The position numbers and the translations under genes were made by a program. DNA of 30,444 nt from Lingula anatina (Eukaryota; Brachiopoda; Lingulata; Lingulida; Lingulidae), in NCBI RefSeq assembly GCF_001039355.2, contig NW_019775879.1, positions 150,632 to 181,075 of the forward strand. The letters run 5' to 3'. The notes under the pieces were generated by a model. It had not been told where the DNA came from and ran no database searches. It was given only the letters and a program-made list of their open reading frames with translations. Shown here piece by piece: positions 10,215 to 22,040 of the stretch. Positions within the stretch are counted from its first letter, which is position 1, and every line of letters begins with the position of its first letter.

Positions 10215-13200
10215 CTATAAATGAATAATTGAGACGAGGGCATGAACAACATTGATAAAGTGAAGATTGGTGTTGATCAAAACAAAGAAATAATAAGGGG
10301 CGTTTTGAGTCATTCGGTTTCTTTACAATATAACTTTATACATATCTCTCTAAGGGTAGCTGTCATTTTAAACGCCGGTTTCTGATAAAACTAATGCCCG
10401 TATATTCATTGGGTTGGTGAATTGTAGCAGTAGGGCATGCTTTTGGAATAGACATCATTACTTGGACTGGGATAATATCAAAATATTTCTAATAATAATC
10501 TTACCTGGCATATAGGGATTTATTAAGTCTGCTGGAATCATATCTCCCGATTTCCAACATGGTACCCTGTCAACAGTCATGGATGGGGGCTGTTCAATCA
10601 TTTCACCAGGGAACAGTGTTGGGGTCTCTACATCTAAACTTGTACAGTGAGGACACACCAGGTACTTGTCACAAGGTAAGCCAGGCCAATCTTCCTCCAT
10701 GATATCCTTGATGTGGTCATGGTTTCGGAGCAGTGTTGTCCAAAGGTCTGGGAGATGTTGACCTCGGACAGCAATGGTGATCACCCAGTCTCTGTCCGTC
10801 TGGCTTCTGGTTATTTGCATGCAGTGTGATGTCATGTCCACAAATACCCCATCTCTCCAGTCTCTCCTCATAGGCTGACAGAGTCCAAGGGTTGAATGAA
10901 GGCGCACAGACAATTTCTCATAGAGACCGTCAGGACAGCGGTATGGAAAATACACTTTCAGGGTAAGCTGTGTAGTGTCCTGTGGTACGGACTGAGGCCA
11001 CTTGGAATAGAGGATTGGTGGGCGGCTTAGTTCCAGTAGCCATGGAAAATGAAATGTGGCGCCATCTTTGCCCTCATTCACCTTGAAGCATAACTCCAGC
11101 CTCTGCATGAGCTCCACCATTGCACTAGTTTCCCTGGCTGTCAAACTAAGTGGTTTCCATAGGGCCTCCATTACCTGCACAGAGAGAACCCCTCTTTTGC
11201 TGAAATCTTCTCTAATTCTCTCTTCCATAGGCTCACTTAAGATGCTTTGTTTTAAAAGCGCATCTTTATCGTGGTTGAGCACTGCCTTCAGGAGTTCAGC
11301 TAGAACTTCCTGTCTGTGGAAGATGGTGTTTCTAAGGATTGGACTGTTTGGATACCAGATAATTTCACCTCTGTTGGCAAGGAAAGCAAGGATACCATTT
11401 ACATTATCATCTGTTCTTTGACGAAACTTGTTCCATAAGAACTTTGTTGTATCCATGAAACCTTCAACAGAGTTTCCTATGTCTTGTTTTATATCTTCAA
11501 TGTGAAGTGTGTTTTCAGTTTTGCTTTCTTTTTTTGCATAGATGGCCTTTGCTGCCTTGTGCCAGGTTTGTGGTAGGGTAACACTTCTTTCCTTTGCTTG
11601 GGTAGCTAGATAATCTGTAAGGTCTCCAAAACCTGCTTGGGTCTTGGAACTCACCATGAAAATGGAAGGATGGATTCTTGATTCATCATATCCACCTTTA
11701 TTCAGCAGTGATGTCATCTTCTCCCTGTATGCTGAAATCAGACATTCATTTTTGATTTTCTGTGAGTACTGTATTCTTTCTTTAAGATCTCTCATTTGCC
11801 TTTCACTCCAGTTTTGCCTCGTTATCCTTTCATCTTTGATATCTTCTTGAATAGATGCACAGACAGCCTTGCGGGTCGACTCATCTATTTTATCGAGATG
11901 TGTACCAACCAATGCAATTGTCACCCCTGGATTATGGGACTGCACCATGTCTATCCAGGCTCCAATATGTTGTCTGAAATGGGATCTGCTGCAAGGGTCA
12001 TAGGTCGACAGGTCAAAGGTGACAAGAACTATACTGTTCTGTGAGATGAATATACAGTGTCCAACTCTGTACACTTCGTGACCTCCAAAATCATTGATGT
12101 TAAAACTGATGTCCCCTTCAATTTCCCACAGAGATTGCTCCACAACTCTGGTTCTATCAGCTCTATCAGTCAACACAGGGGTCCCATGTCTTAAGGAGCG
12201 TGCTAAACTGGTTTTCCCACTTTCTGTTTCTCCCAGGAGGTTTAATTGCACTCTACATGACTGGAGCACTTGCGATTCTCTAAGATCTATTAGGTATCTG
12301 AATATTGCCTCTTTTCCTTTCTCACATACTGACATGGGTGGTTGCTGGATGGGGTTTTTGTGCACATCCAGATAATGAAGTTTAAGTGAAGCAAGCTGGT
12401 GGGGTAAATGTGTGATATTATTGCTGGAAATATTCAAAACAATCAGTGTGGCCATTTTACTTACATCAGGAGGGAGAGTTGACAGCTTGTTATGAGTTAG
12501 GTCCAGGTTCTCTATATGTGGTAGAGCATACAATGAGGCTGGGAGCTCTGTGAGCTGATTATACCCGAGGTTCAATTTCTTCAGTGTGGTCAGCTTACCA
12601 ACATCAGGAGGAAGTCTGGATAGCTTGTTATGAGTGAGTACCAGGTTCTCTATATGTAGTAGAGCACATACTGTGGCAGGGAGCTCTGTAAGCTGATTAC
12701 ACCTGAGGTTCAAACTTTTCAGTGTGGTATGCTTACTGACATCAGGAGGAAATCGAAAAAAGTTGTTATGGCTTAGGTCCAAGTACTCTATATGTCGTAA
12801 AGCACACATTGAGACTGAAGGTTCTGTTACCTCATTCCACCCGGGGTTAAAACTCTTCAGTGTTGTCATCTTACTTACATCAGGAGGGAGACTGGATACC
12901 TTATTTTGCTCTAGGTCCAGGTACTCTACACGTGGTAGAGCACTCACTGAGGCTGGGAGCTCTGTGTACTGATTTAACTGGAGGTCCATATAGTTCATAT
13001 AGTTCGGTGTGGTCATCTGACTGATATCAATATGGAGACTGGATAGCTTATTTTGTTCTAGGTCCAGGTTTTCTACATGTGGTAGAGCAAAAACTGAGGC
13101 TGGGAGCTTTGTCAATTCATTCATCCTAAGGTTCAAACTCTTCAGTGTGGTCATCTTACTGACATTAAGAGGGAGACTGGATAGCTCGTTATTGTGTAGG

Positions 13201-14216
13201 TCCAGGTTCTTTAAATGTGGTAGCTCACACACTGAGGCTGGAAGCTCTGTGAACTGATTGTTTCTGAGGTTTAATCTCTTCAATGTGGCCATTTTACTGA
13301 TATCAGGTGGGAGACTGGATAGCTTGTTTTGCTCAAGGTCCAGGTACTCTACGTGTGGTAGAGCACACACTGAGTGTGGGAGCTCTGTGAAAGCATTGTA
13401 CCCGAGGTATAAACACCTCAGTTTGGTCATCTTACTGACAACAGAAGGGAGACTGGATAGCATGTTACACTCTACGTGTAGGTTTTCTATATGTGGTAGA
13501 TCACACACTGAGGCTGGGAGATCTGTGAACTGATTCCACCCGAGGTTTAAACTCTTCAGTGTGGTCATATTACTGACATTAAGAGGGAGGCTGGATAGCT
13601 TGTTATGAGCGAGTACCAGGTTCTCTAAAAGTGGTAGAGCACAGACTGAGGCTGGGAGCTCTGTGAACTGATTACACCCAAGGTTTAAACTCTTCAGTGT
13701 GGTCATATTACTGACATCAAGAGGGAGGCTGGATAGCTTGTTATGAGCGAGTACCAGGTTCTCTATAAGTGGTAGAGCACACACTGAGGCTGGGAGCTCT
13801 GTGAACTGATTCCACCCGAGATTTAATCTCTTCAGTGAGGTTATCTGACTGAAATCAGGAGGGATATTGGATAGCTTGTTATACTCTAGGTCCAGGTACT
13901 CTATTTGTGGTAGAGAACACAATGAGGCTGGGAGCTCTATGAAGTTATTCAAATTGAGGTTCAGATGTGTGAGTTTTTTTAACTTGTACAACGACCAAGG
14001 GAGGGATGAAAGTTTATTCCCTGTGAGATTAATCTTCTTCACATCGATACATCTATCTATGGTGTTAGGGATATGCTCAATGTCCTTGTATGCTAGCTCC
14101 AGCACTGTACATTTGGTGACCATGTCTGGTATTGGTGTCTGGTCATCTACTGATCTTTTCTCCAAATCTCGTAGAAAGTCTAATACCTCCACGCCTCCTA
14201 TAACTTCTTCGGCCAT
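9874..14216 (-). CDS. LRR-Roc-COR-CARD signalling protein (ROCO/MFHAS1-like)
   Basis: Two coding exons, 14216-10505 and 10214-9874, give about 1350 residues. The start chosen is the ATG at 14216 in a strong context (GACACCATGGCC); an open frame extends up to 14387 but a good acceptor (CTCTTTCAG, exon from 14263) suggests the upstream part is intronic. Domains: leucine-rich repeats about 37-625; Roc GTPase about 654-880 with P-loop GETESGKTS (662-670), DFGG (709-712), THLD (772-775) and SSK (856-858); COR about 885-1180; a CPHC motif (1188-1191); a CARD-like tail (about 1243-1350). No signal peptide or membrane segment is seen, so it is probably cytosolic. ROCO proteins use GTP binding and COR-mediated dimerisation in signalling; the CARD suggests recruitment of caspase or adaptor partners, probably in immunity or cell death. 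That role is an inference. Confidence 0.88.
10215..10504 (-). other. Intron separating COR and CARD exons
   Basis: This 290-bp intron begins GTAAGA and ends TTTATAG on the - strand. If retained, translation continues for 14 residues past the shared glycine (KIIIRNILILSQSK) and stops at 10458, giving a protein without the CARD. Confidence 0.8.
12375..13905 (-). repeat. Eleven tandem 138-bp (46-residue) double LRR modules inside the LRR-Roc gene
   Basis: Residues about 105-612 form eleven successive modules, each two 23-residue LRRs of alternating type: IENLDLxxNKLSSLPPDVS then KMTTLKSLNLGxNQFTELP. Modules 2 and 3 (about 13767-13492) are nearly identical at the DNA level. Module 7 carries three extra residues (around MTTPNYMNYMDL) and module 8 has prolines in consensus leucine positions (FNPGWNEVTEP), so some repeats are degraded. 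Confidence 0.9.
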
Positions 14217-14263
14217 GGTGTCTTCTTTTCTACACTCCTGATAGTCCTGTGCGCTCTGAATTA

Positions 14264-16088
14264 CTGAAAGAGATATATTTGAAGGTTTGGTATGATAGAA
14301 ATGGTTTTGGAATAGAGGAAAGCGGGATAGCAGTCCTTTCTTGACTATTTTCTGAATTCTAGTTGATTGATTCATCCCCAAATTCATTTTTCGTATACCC
14401 TGTACTCCATAAAACCGCTTTAAGGTATCAGTAATTATTTTTATTGTCTTTTGTGGGAATAATTCCCATTAGGTTTTAGCGAAAAAGCATTTATATATGT
14501 TGTCATAGTAATGCATATTTTTCCTTTATTGAAATGGTGAATTACACATTACGGTTCCTATAATCTTACCCTTGCTTATTAATGATCTTTAAAAGATAAA
14601 AACACAGCATATAATACATTTTCATATTGTTACGATATTCACATATTTTTCAGCTGCATCGGAATTTTATTGAATCATATTGCCTGGATTTTTCTAAACT
14701 CGGATGTATCTCTATCCCCTGCATTTTATTAGTGGTGCAGGTTATTTTGATTCGAATTTTTCTTTAAAAGACCGTTTACACTTTTTGTTCACATTTCGTT
14801 TGTTTGATGATTTTATTAAGGTTTTATTACACTTTTACGATGTTTCGAGGACGTGGGAAACTGAACATGATATCTCTCTTATTGACATCTAGTGTCCCTA
14901 ATTCAACTAACTTGCAATATTAAAAAAATAATTGCTGTTGCCATGGTTACTGATACTTCGTTATCCATCGAACTCTGCTGAGTTGTAACGTAGAAGTATC
15001 TTGGTCAATATAAGCCTAACATTAACAATGTTATCTTATACATCATATGCATCTTGACAAATTACCTGTAACCGTGTGATGTTTTCCTTTCATTAATGTT
15101 GCTTTCATTCAAGCTTTTTCGTTGATGTAACAGTGTAATGAAGTAAATATCACCAAGACAGAATGCAGTTCACGGTTCCATTTATTTTTTTTTTTTTTAC
15201 TAAAATATATTAGAGATATGCATAGCCCCTTGACAATTTCAGAATTTTGGGCTGAAATGACAGTGTGACTGGTGGTCGGGCTGTCCCAGAGTGGATGACA
15301 TTTTTCACCTGGTAATAGGACCTTAGAATCCGTAAGGGTGGAGCTTTCGTTGACTTCTGTAATGAATTCCTTGGCCTATATTTGAAAGGGTTGTTCAGCG
15401 ATCGACACTGTTTTTGTTTTCATTTTTAAATTCATAATTAAAATTATAAGGTGAATCACAGATCTCATGAATACATTGGAATGTTATGGAGAGGATAGTT
15501 ATAACTGGAATTAACGTTAGTCTGAATATTTCCCCTAAAATTCTCAACAGACACGGAGAAAGTGGCCCTGAGAGTTCCAAGTTTTTAAGGGTAAATTACA
15601 AGGGTATCTAGAGAAAAAACAATAACCTGCATTTAGTGTCCATTTATACTGTCAAAATGTTTTTGTCTCATTTTCAATTTCATTTTAGATATTATCCACC
15701 CCCACCACCACCCCCAGTTCAGCAACAGTAGTTAGTGGAAATTACAATGTGAAAAATCAGCTACTCCCAGGACAGCGCCGCCCCAAACAAACTAAGACAC
15801 CGAAGTTCAGTCCCACCTAACACGTCTGATCTAGGTGTACATAGTAAAAATTACAACGTGAAAGAAAAAGGCAGAACCTGGTGCTGGTGACCAGTTTCTT
15901 TAACTCAAGTCCTGAAGGGTCCATGTACTATTGTTAGGTCAATCAATATTTTATATTTGTATTCGTCACTCTAGAGGGAGATAACAGAAATTAAATGTGA
16001 ATATAAAGAATCATCCACCACAGGAACAGGCCAACCAGATGTGGAGAAAAGAGTCGAGGTAACCCCATTTCACTTCTACCTTTCAACA
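14264..16088. other. 5' flank of the LRR-Roc gene; no coding gene seen
   Basis: The acceptor at 14264-14266 (- strand) implies at least one upstream non-coding exon, but I could not place it. The stretch is AT-rich with a T-run near 15186-15199, a CCACC-rich run near 15698-15714 and a loose pair of AAATTACAA(T/C)GTGAAA motifs at about 15738 and 15848. No promoter motif is convincing. Confidence 0.5.
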
Positions 16089-16090
16089 TA

Positions 16091-17477
16091 CACACACTGG
16101 ACAAAAGAAGTGTCACCCCCTACCTCAGAGTAATAAAAGTAGGAAGATCTTGGGTACTTATAATGCCTGGTCTACTTATAATGTGACTAATGAGTATAAA
16201 ACCGCTATACCATGGAATTGTATTGTTGGTCTTGTACATGTACAGCAAATGTTATTCCTGTCTTCCTCCAATATGGCAAGATACAGGCAATTATCTAACG
16301 GTTATAGGTGCAAGTTATTAACCTGAAGAGGCGGAATATAAGCAATGTCAGAGTATCGATACAATTGAATTGTTCAGTCAGAACAGTGCAGAGGGTCTGG
16401 TCTCGGTATAGAAACACTGGATCAAGAGACAAATTGCCTCTGATGGGTCGTCCAAGAAAAAATACTGGCCGTGAAGACCGACGACTAATTTTGATGTCCA
16501 GGTTGTCAAAGTTCGACACTGCTTGTCAGTTGACAACACAGTGGAACAATTTCACACATAAGAATGTGTCTGTGAAAATTGCTAGGCGTCGGTTACATGC
16601 TCTGAGAGTGTACAGCAGGGTAGCAAGACTGAAACCTCTTATATCGTTACAAAACAGGCAACGTAGAGTAAACTAGGGTCAACAGGATCTGGAACTGGAC
16701 AGTTCATGACAATTAGTCCTATATATTTTTTTCTGATGAGTGTCGCTTTGGTGTGACCTCTGATGACAGACGGGTACTATGCTGGCAAACTGCTGGTAAA
16801 GCATTTGAACCACATGTACAGACCTTTCGAATCCGGAGCAGCATATTCATCATGGTGTGGGACTGCATCAGCATCCATGGCTTGGGCGAATTGATAGTGG
16901 TTAATGGAAACATGAATCACTAGAAATATATTGATGTTTTGGAGTCAGGCTTGCTACCATCTATTACTAACATGTTTGGTGAAAGGAATTATCCATTTAT
17001 TCACCAGGATGACAATGCTCCTTGTCACAGGCCCAGAGCAGTTGATGATTGGTTTGACCAACAGGACATTCGCAGGGTGATGTGGCCTGCCCAGAGTCCG
17101 GATGCAAACATAATAGAAAATGTGTGGAATGATATGTCAAAACTTTTCACAAATGCCCATCTAACAAGCAGAGAAACTCTGTTATATTCAGTGTTTCACG
17201 CTTGGGCCAGCATAAGCCCTGAACGCATCAGACAATTATATGAAACCTTGCTTCGTAGACTGGCACCTATTATTAGGTCACGTGGCTATGCCACTAAGTA
17301 CTAATTTTGGACTTGAAACTGCATATTTTGGTATAATGTATATTTTGTTCTCATTTTGTGATTTTTTGTGAAATTTGATGTTAATAAAATGATACCAGGA
17401 GCATGTCATTCCACAGTCATTTATCCCCCCCATTGTATTGGCTCAGTAGGGGTGACACTTCTTTTGTCCAGTGTGTG
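16091..17477 (+). mobile_element. Tc1/mariner element with intact ends and TA target duplication
   Basis: The ends are perfect inverted repeats over 29 bp, beginning CACACACTGGACAAAAGAAG at 16091 and ending with its complement at 17477. TA flanks both sides (16089-16090 and 17478-17479). Length is 1387 bp. The interior holds a transposase-derived frame in the same direction. Tc1/mariner elements insert at TA and are cut and pasted by a DDE transposase; intact ends mean this copy could still be a substrate if a source enzyme exists. Confidence 0.96.
16273..17304 (+). pseudogene. Tc1/mariner transposase, DD34E type, broken
   Basis: The original start is probably the ATG at 16273 (MARYRQLSNGYR). 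The N-terminal helix-turn-helix region (CSVRTVQRVWSRYRNTG) and GRPR motif are followed by the catalytic core: FSDECRFG (first Asp near 16735), DDNAPCH (second Asp) and NIIENVW (Glu), with 34 residues between the last two. The protein ends RSRGYATKY. Damage seen: a frameshift near 16300, a stop at 16674 where Trp is expected, a frameshift near 16685, and in-frame stops at 16714 and 16921. No functional enzyme can be made from this copy. Confidence 0.93.
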
Positions 17478-17479
17478 TA

Positions 17480-17740
17480 GTACATGTAAAACAATATCTT
17501 CGGGAAATGTTACAGCATTTTAAATCTTTCTTAGATCTGTAAAGCAATCTTGTAGCGTTGCTGTTTCAAAATGCACCTCAACTAAATAACAAATACAGGT
17601 ACCACTGGCAGAATAGTAAAGCACCGATGGTATTATATTATATTATATTATATTATATTATATTATATTATATTATATTATATTATACAAGGATGTGATA
17701 ATTAAAATACCAGGGCAGAAATAAATTGAATTTGATTTGA
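17480..17740. repeat. (TATTA)n microsatellite region
   Basis: A pure five-base repeat TATTA runs from 17631 to about 17686, 11 full units. Flanking sequence holds nothing else recognised. Confidence 0.95.
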
Positions 17741-17769
17741 TATAGTTTTAACGTGCTTGTCTACCGTAA

Positions 17770-17960
17770 ACCGTACCCCCTCGTGATAATCTCAGGTAAT
17801 TTGGAATCTCCCCCTCATTTTTCTACCCTGGGAGAAGAGTTACTTGTAAATTAACTGCGCTATTTGGCCTTGTCCAGAACTAACTGGAAACCACTTCACG
17901 ACAAGTCTCCGATAGTTTGAAATTCCCCCCTCATTTTGCTACCCTGGGACAAGCCGTTTC
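17770..17960. repeat. Imperfect two-unit repeat of about 118 bp
   Basis: CCCCCTCATTTTTCTACCCTGGGA near 17810 and its near copy near 17926 share flanking text (GATAAT/GATAGT, GGAATC/GAAATT). This is an old tandem duplication without coding content. Confidence 0.6.
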
Positions 17961-18084
17961 TTGGCCCAGCATTGGGAAATAGGTCAGATCAATGTGTTTG
18001 AAAGAAACACCTGTGGCACAAAAGTATCCAAGACCATCCAGAAGACTGAAAGCCAAGCATTTTATTTAATCCTATCAAAACAGA

Positions 18085-18330
18085 AATTCGGAAAATATAG
18101 AAACAAGTAGCCTTTGCACTTAACTTTAAGTGTATTGAAAACAGCCTTTGAAAAGCCACTGCTCGACAAAATGTGTTTCTCCGTTTTTTCTTCTACCCAT
18201 TTAGCTACCTGTGCAATGCATTAGTATTTGTTCTTGGTCTTTTATATCTACAGGTCACAATAACATCTCAGCAGTGGCAAAAACTAAACAAATTAAAAAA
18301 ATAACAGCGTTCGTTCATGTGATGTAAGGT
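18085..18330. repeat. Local duplicated block Q, copy 1
   Basis: This stretch resembles 27425-27640 in order and orientation: CTTTG near the start, CGACAAAA, TTCTCCGT, CCATTTA, GTATAATGCA-like text, and ACATCTCAG.AGTGG.AAAA (18263 and 27604). Similarity is weak but collinear. Confidence 0.5.
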
Positions 18331-18339
18331 GCATTCAAT

Positions 18340-19600
18340 ATTTGTTTTGTTTCTTTGATAATTTTGCAACAGTCGGGAGGGAGTTAAAATAACCCCGTTG
18401 CACTTTATAGCTGATACAATAGTTACCGTTTGGCTGATTATATGCTAGAATACAACATATTAAACCCCAGTACATTTTGGTCGACTGTCTACTACTGACA
18501 CCTCCGATCCTTTCATCACACTGAAAGTGTAAAGGATAAGTGCTGATAAGTGCCCACCTTTGTACATGAAAAATAACGTGTGGATGAATGAAACAAATGA
18601 TACCAATTTAAATTAAGGTCTTATACTTTTATGATCTACTGTAATTTTTTCTTAATTTTACAATATCAAAAAAAAGTGTCAAAATGACCTTGTCAAATAT
18701 TCCTGAAAATGTGCATTTTAGGGGAGTTCTGAAATACATTGCTACATTTCTATAGTTGTAGTAAGGTGACAGCTGTGATATTTTGTAATTGGGTACAGAA
18801 GGTGTCAGTTTAAAAAAGAAAGGCAGTAAGTGGCCAATCAATGCCGCGATCAATATTTTGATTGCTTTTTTCTTACATGTAGTGTTGATAGAAATAGAAT
18901 CATCTCAAAATGACGTGAGGATAAAAGATGTTCATTTTTATAAGCCCCTTCCTAAGACACGGACAAGTAAATTATCCATAGTTGAAAAGATTTGAATATT
19001 AGGTGAGATTTATTTGAAAATCAGCTTGTCTTAGGGTAGGGCTTGATATTTACTTAAACTTATGTGGGCATTTTCAGTCCATATGCCAGCAGTCTGCCAT
19101 GTGAACTCCTGCCATGAGGTAGACAGACAAAGTGGATCTTTTGTACAAAATGAACAACAGTTACTCCAAAAACTGTAGGTCTTTCAAAGGGAAGCAGGGG
19201 TTATAATTAGTAAAAATAAATTCAGTTATAAGCAGAAAAGGGTAATACATTTCCGTGTAGTGCATGCTATCAAAAAAAGGAAAATATGGATGAGAAATGG
19301 AGTTTAAATACAGTTAGCATATTTTATTTCTATTCTTATTTCTTAAGATTAAGAAAGATAAAATGTAAAATGTTCTTCAAATATTCAAAGTTATATTAAT
19401 TGTGATAATAGCAGACGTACATTTTGGCGGCCCCTTCTTTATATAGAGACCCATACTATAGAGACCCTCTACACATAGGGTGGACTTACCCACCTCACTA
19501 ATAATGGGCATGAAAGTACATATTGTACATGTAAAATCGTTAAGTAAATACACCCTTTTACATCTATTTTGCATAGAAGTAAAATAACAGGCCCCATCAC
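18340..19600. other. Intergenic stretch, no gene seen
   Basis: AT-rich sequence with short unsupported open frames on both strands. I see no splice-framed exon, domain or RNA gene. Confidence 0.5.
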
Positions 19601-19610
19601 ACACACCCTA

Positions 19611-20090
19611 CCCAGCAGGCATAGTTGCGTTGGATCAACGTTGAAAACAGGCTGATACGTTGAATTGCCGTTGATCAACCTATTCAATTCAACGTAAAAT
19701 CAACGTTGATCCAGCCACGTCGAAACACCGTCATAATGTGACGTTGACTCAATGTTGTGTTTTGGTCATTGACACAACCTTGCAGACATGGATTGTAATT
19801 TAAAATATTAATTGTTGAAAACGTGATACTTTGTATTTCAATACTGTAACTAACTTTATCAAAATAATAAAAAAAAAGTGTTGAAAGTAAAAGTGACAGT
19901 TGTTTTGTGTCTTTAGTGAACTAGTGAATTTTCTTAACTTGTTATTCAGAAATACATTCCAATAAACTGAATTCCTTGCAAGGTCAGCTAACACTAGGAT
20001 GAATACTTTGCTGTAAATGGAATAATGTTAATAAAGTTGAAAGTTCTCGGTACCCTGTTATAGATAGACAGGATGAGGTGACTGTGACTT

Positions 20091-20151
<61 letters not shown>

Positions 20152-20563
20152 CCTTGGAAATTTTAACTTAAAGGCCATACATATATACCCTACATATATT
20201 TTGCCAACAAACATGTCCTACTGCTAAACACTCCAGGCTAAAAGGGGGTACCATTGCCTAGGTGCAAAACATGCTTAGGAGCTAAAACCGTTGAAAAAAT
20301 CAGACAAAGCAGGCACTTGGATGTTTGTACAGTGTACCTGTGTTTTGTACCAAAAATATAAAACATTTCAGGTCATTTTAATGTCTTTTCATGCAAGAAT
20401 GTTGTCTAACAACTGGGTTTGATACAATGTTGTTATCTGACGTTGATACAACGTTGTTATCTGAGGTTGAGTCAACTTTCAAATCCAATGTTAATCCAAC
20501 GTATTATCAACGTTATGGTTCAACGTTGTTTCAACGTTAAATAACATAATAATGCCCGCTGGG
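19611..20563. mobile_element. Non-autonomous DNA transposon with CAACGTTG-rich ends
   Basis: The ends match as inverted repeats: CCCAGCAGGCAT at 19611-19622 and ATGCCCGCTGGG at 20552-20563, each flanked by TA. Both subterminal zones (about 19628-19760 and 20405-20545) are packed with CAACGTTGA-type palindromic motifs in mirrored arrangement. The interior has a (TA)n tract and no coding frame. The superfamily is not assigned. Confidence 0.65.
20093..20148. repeat. (TA)n microsatellite
   Basis: An uninterrupted run of about 28 TA dinucleotides lies inside the miniature element. A short open frame across it (Ile-Tyr repeats) is an artefact. Confidence 0.97.
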
Positions 20564-20871
20564 TAGTTTTGTTACTTATGACTTAACCTTCCACCTCAGT
20601 ACTTTTTGTAATAACACTGTTTTTTTTTCTGCCAAAATGTTATGAATGCCTATAATTAATTACCAGACGTTTACCAGACAATGTTAATCCAACGTATTAT
20701 CAACGTTATGGTTCAACGTTGTTTCAACGTTAAAACAACATAATAATGCCCGCTGGGTAGTTTTGTTACTTATGACTTAACCTTCCACCTCAGCACTTTT
20801 TGTAATAACACTGTTTTTTCTGCCAAAATGTTATAAATGCCTATAATTAATTACCAGACGTTTACCAGACA
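20486..20871. repeat. 193-bp tandem duplication over the right end of the miniature transposon
   Basis: The copies run 20486-20678 and about 20679-20871. Both contain CAATGTTAATCCAACG, the terminal GCCCGCTGGGTAG and the downstream flank (CTTATGACTTAACC, ACCAGACGTTTACCAGACA). They differ by a few substitutions and small indels. As the repeat spans the element end and outside DNA, it happened after insertion. Confidence 0.93.
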
Positions 20872-20959
20872 AAGCAAGCTAACCATTATACCGATGAGCA
20901 TCTTCTAGATGGCCAATTTAAAATCGGTGTATGCAAGGATGCACCCGATTTAATCAGAG

Positions 20960-21518
20960 CCAAAAAAAAAAAAAAAAAACAGCGGCTTTACAAATGCTAT
21001 TTTTTGTTACTGTAACGACTTTTGGCTTTCATCATTATTTATTATTCTTTACAAAGCCTTTTACAAAATGTATACTGGTCATCAATACATTTATTTAGAC
21101 CAACAAATGCTGTTTTAGCAAAAAAAAGTTACATAAATGAATAAATATGCAGAAACAAGTTGCCATATTTGCAATATTTTTATAAAGTAGAGTGAAATCA
21201 GTGATGGCTTCTGTGAGAAAACACCGTATTACACCACCAAACCCTCTCTTCTATGAGATTAAAAAAATATAATTTCTTTCCCATTTACTTGTGCCACACC
21301 ACAAGTATTTAACATACATGTATAACTCCTTTTTACACTACAAGGAACGTTTAAAAAACATTTATGTAATATATATGCTGAGATAAGTTGCTCTAATTCA
21401 TTATACAACAGGTAAATCTGGCTACCCCCCCCCCACCCCCACACACACATATAACTCATTAAAAAGATTAAGTAACGATGCCTCAAAGCGAATAATATTT
21501 TTTCACGCAACAAATTTA
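20960..21518. other. Intergenic stretch with A-run; no gene seen
   Basis: An A-run of about 18 lies near 20963-20979, and a C/CA-rich tract near 21424-21450. Open frames here are short and unsupported. Confidence 0.5.
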
Positions 21519-21644
<126 letters not shown>

Positions 21645-21819
21645 ATTGTCATATTGATACAAGTATAAAATGAAAATTTTATAATAGCAAATTAATTCTA
21701 AAAATTGATGATGGGCACTTTGTCAATGGTTACCAGCACTCATCCTTTGATTTAATAACGTGTATGATTTGAAAAAAAGGTATAATAAATGTTTTTGGTG
21801 TTATTTTTCCAGTGTCCAT

Positions 21820-22040
21820 TGTCTCAAAGACACGTGATTTTTTAAGGTATTCCCTATACGTTCACATAGCCATTGTCTACATTTCATTGCATGTTATCGA
21901 CATCATATATCTTAATATGAGGGTCTATCATTTTTAAAAAATAATTTTCCTAATAGATCTGAATCCAATACGTTTATCACTTTTTGGTGGAAATGTAGTG
22001 GCTATTCTTTTTAATTTACGCCCCCCTCCCCAATTTTCTG
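21820..22040. repeat. Local duplicated block P, copy 1 (partner 24690-24870)
   Basis: Collinear shared text includes ATTGTCT followed by ATTTCA, and GATCTGAATCCAATACGTT (21957) versus GATCTGAATTCAATACGTT (24784), then TTTTTGGTGGA versus TTTTTGATGGA and TAATTTAC in both. Confidence 0.6.

Noticed and set aside
11056-14241. Several + strand frames of 68-124 codons
   Set aside because: They lie antisense to the LRR-Roc coding exon and reflect its repeats and composition.
14217-14387. 57 additional N-terminal codons of the LRR-Roc protein
   Set aside because: A strong acceptor (CTCTTTCAG) falls inside this stretch and the ATG at 14216 has the better context; the added residues look unlike the rest of the protein.
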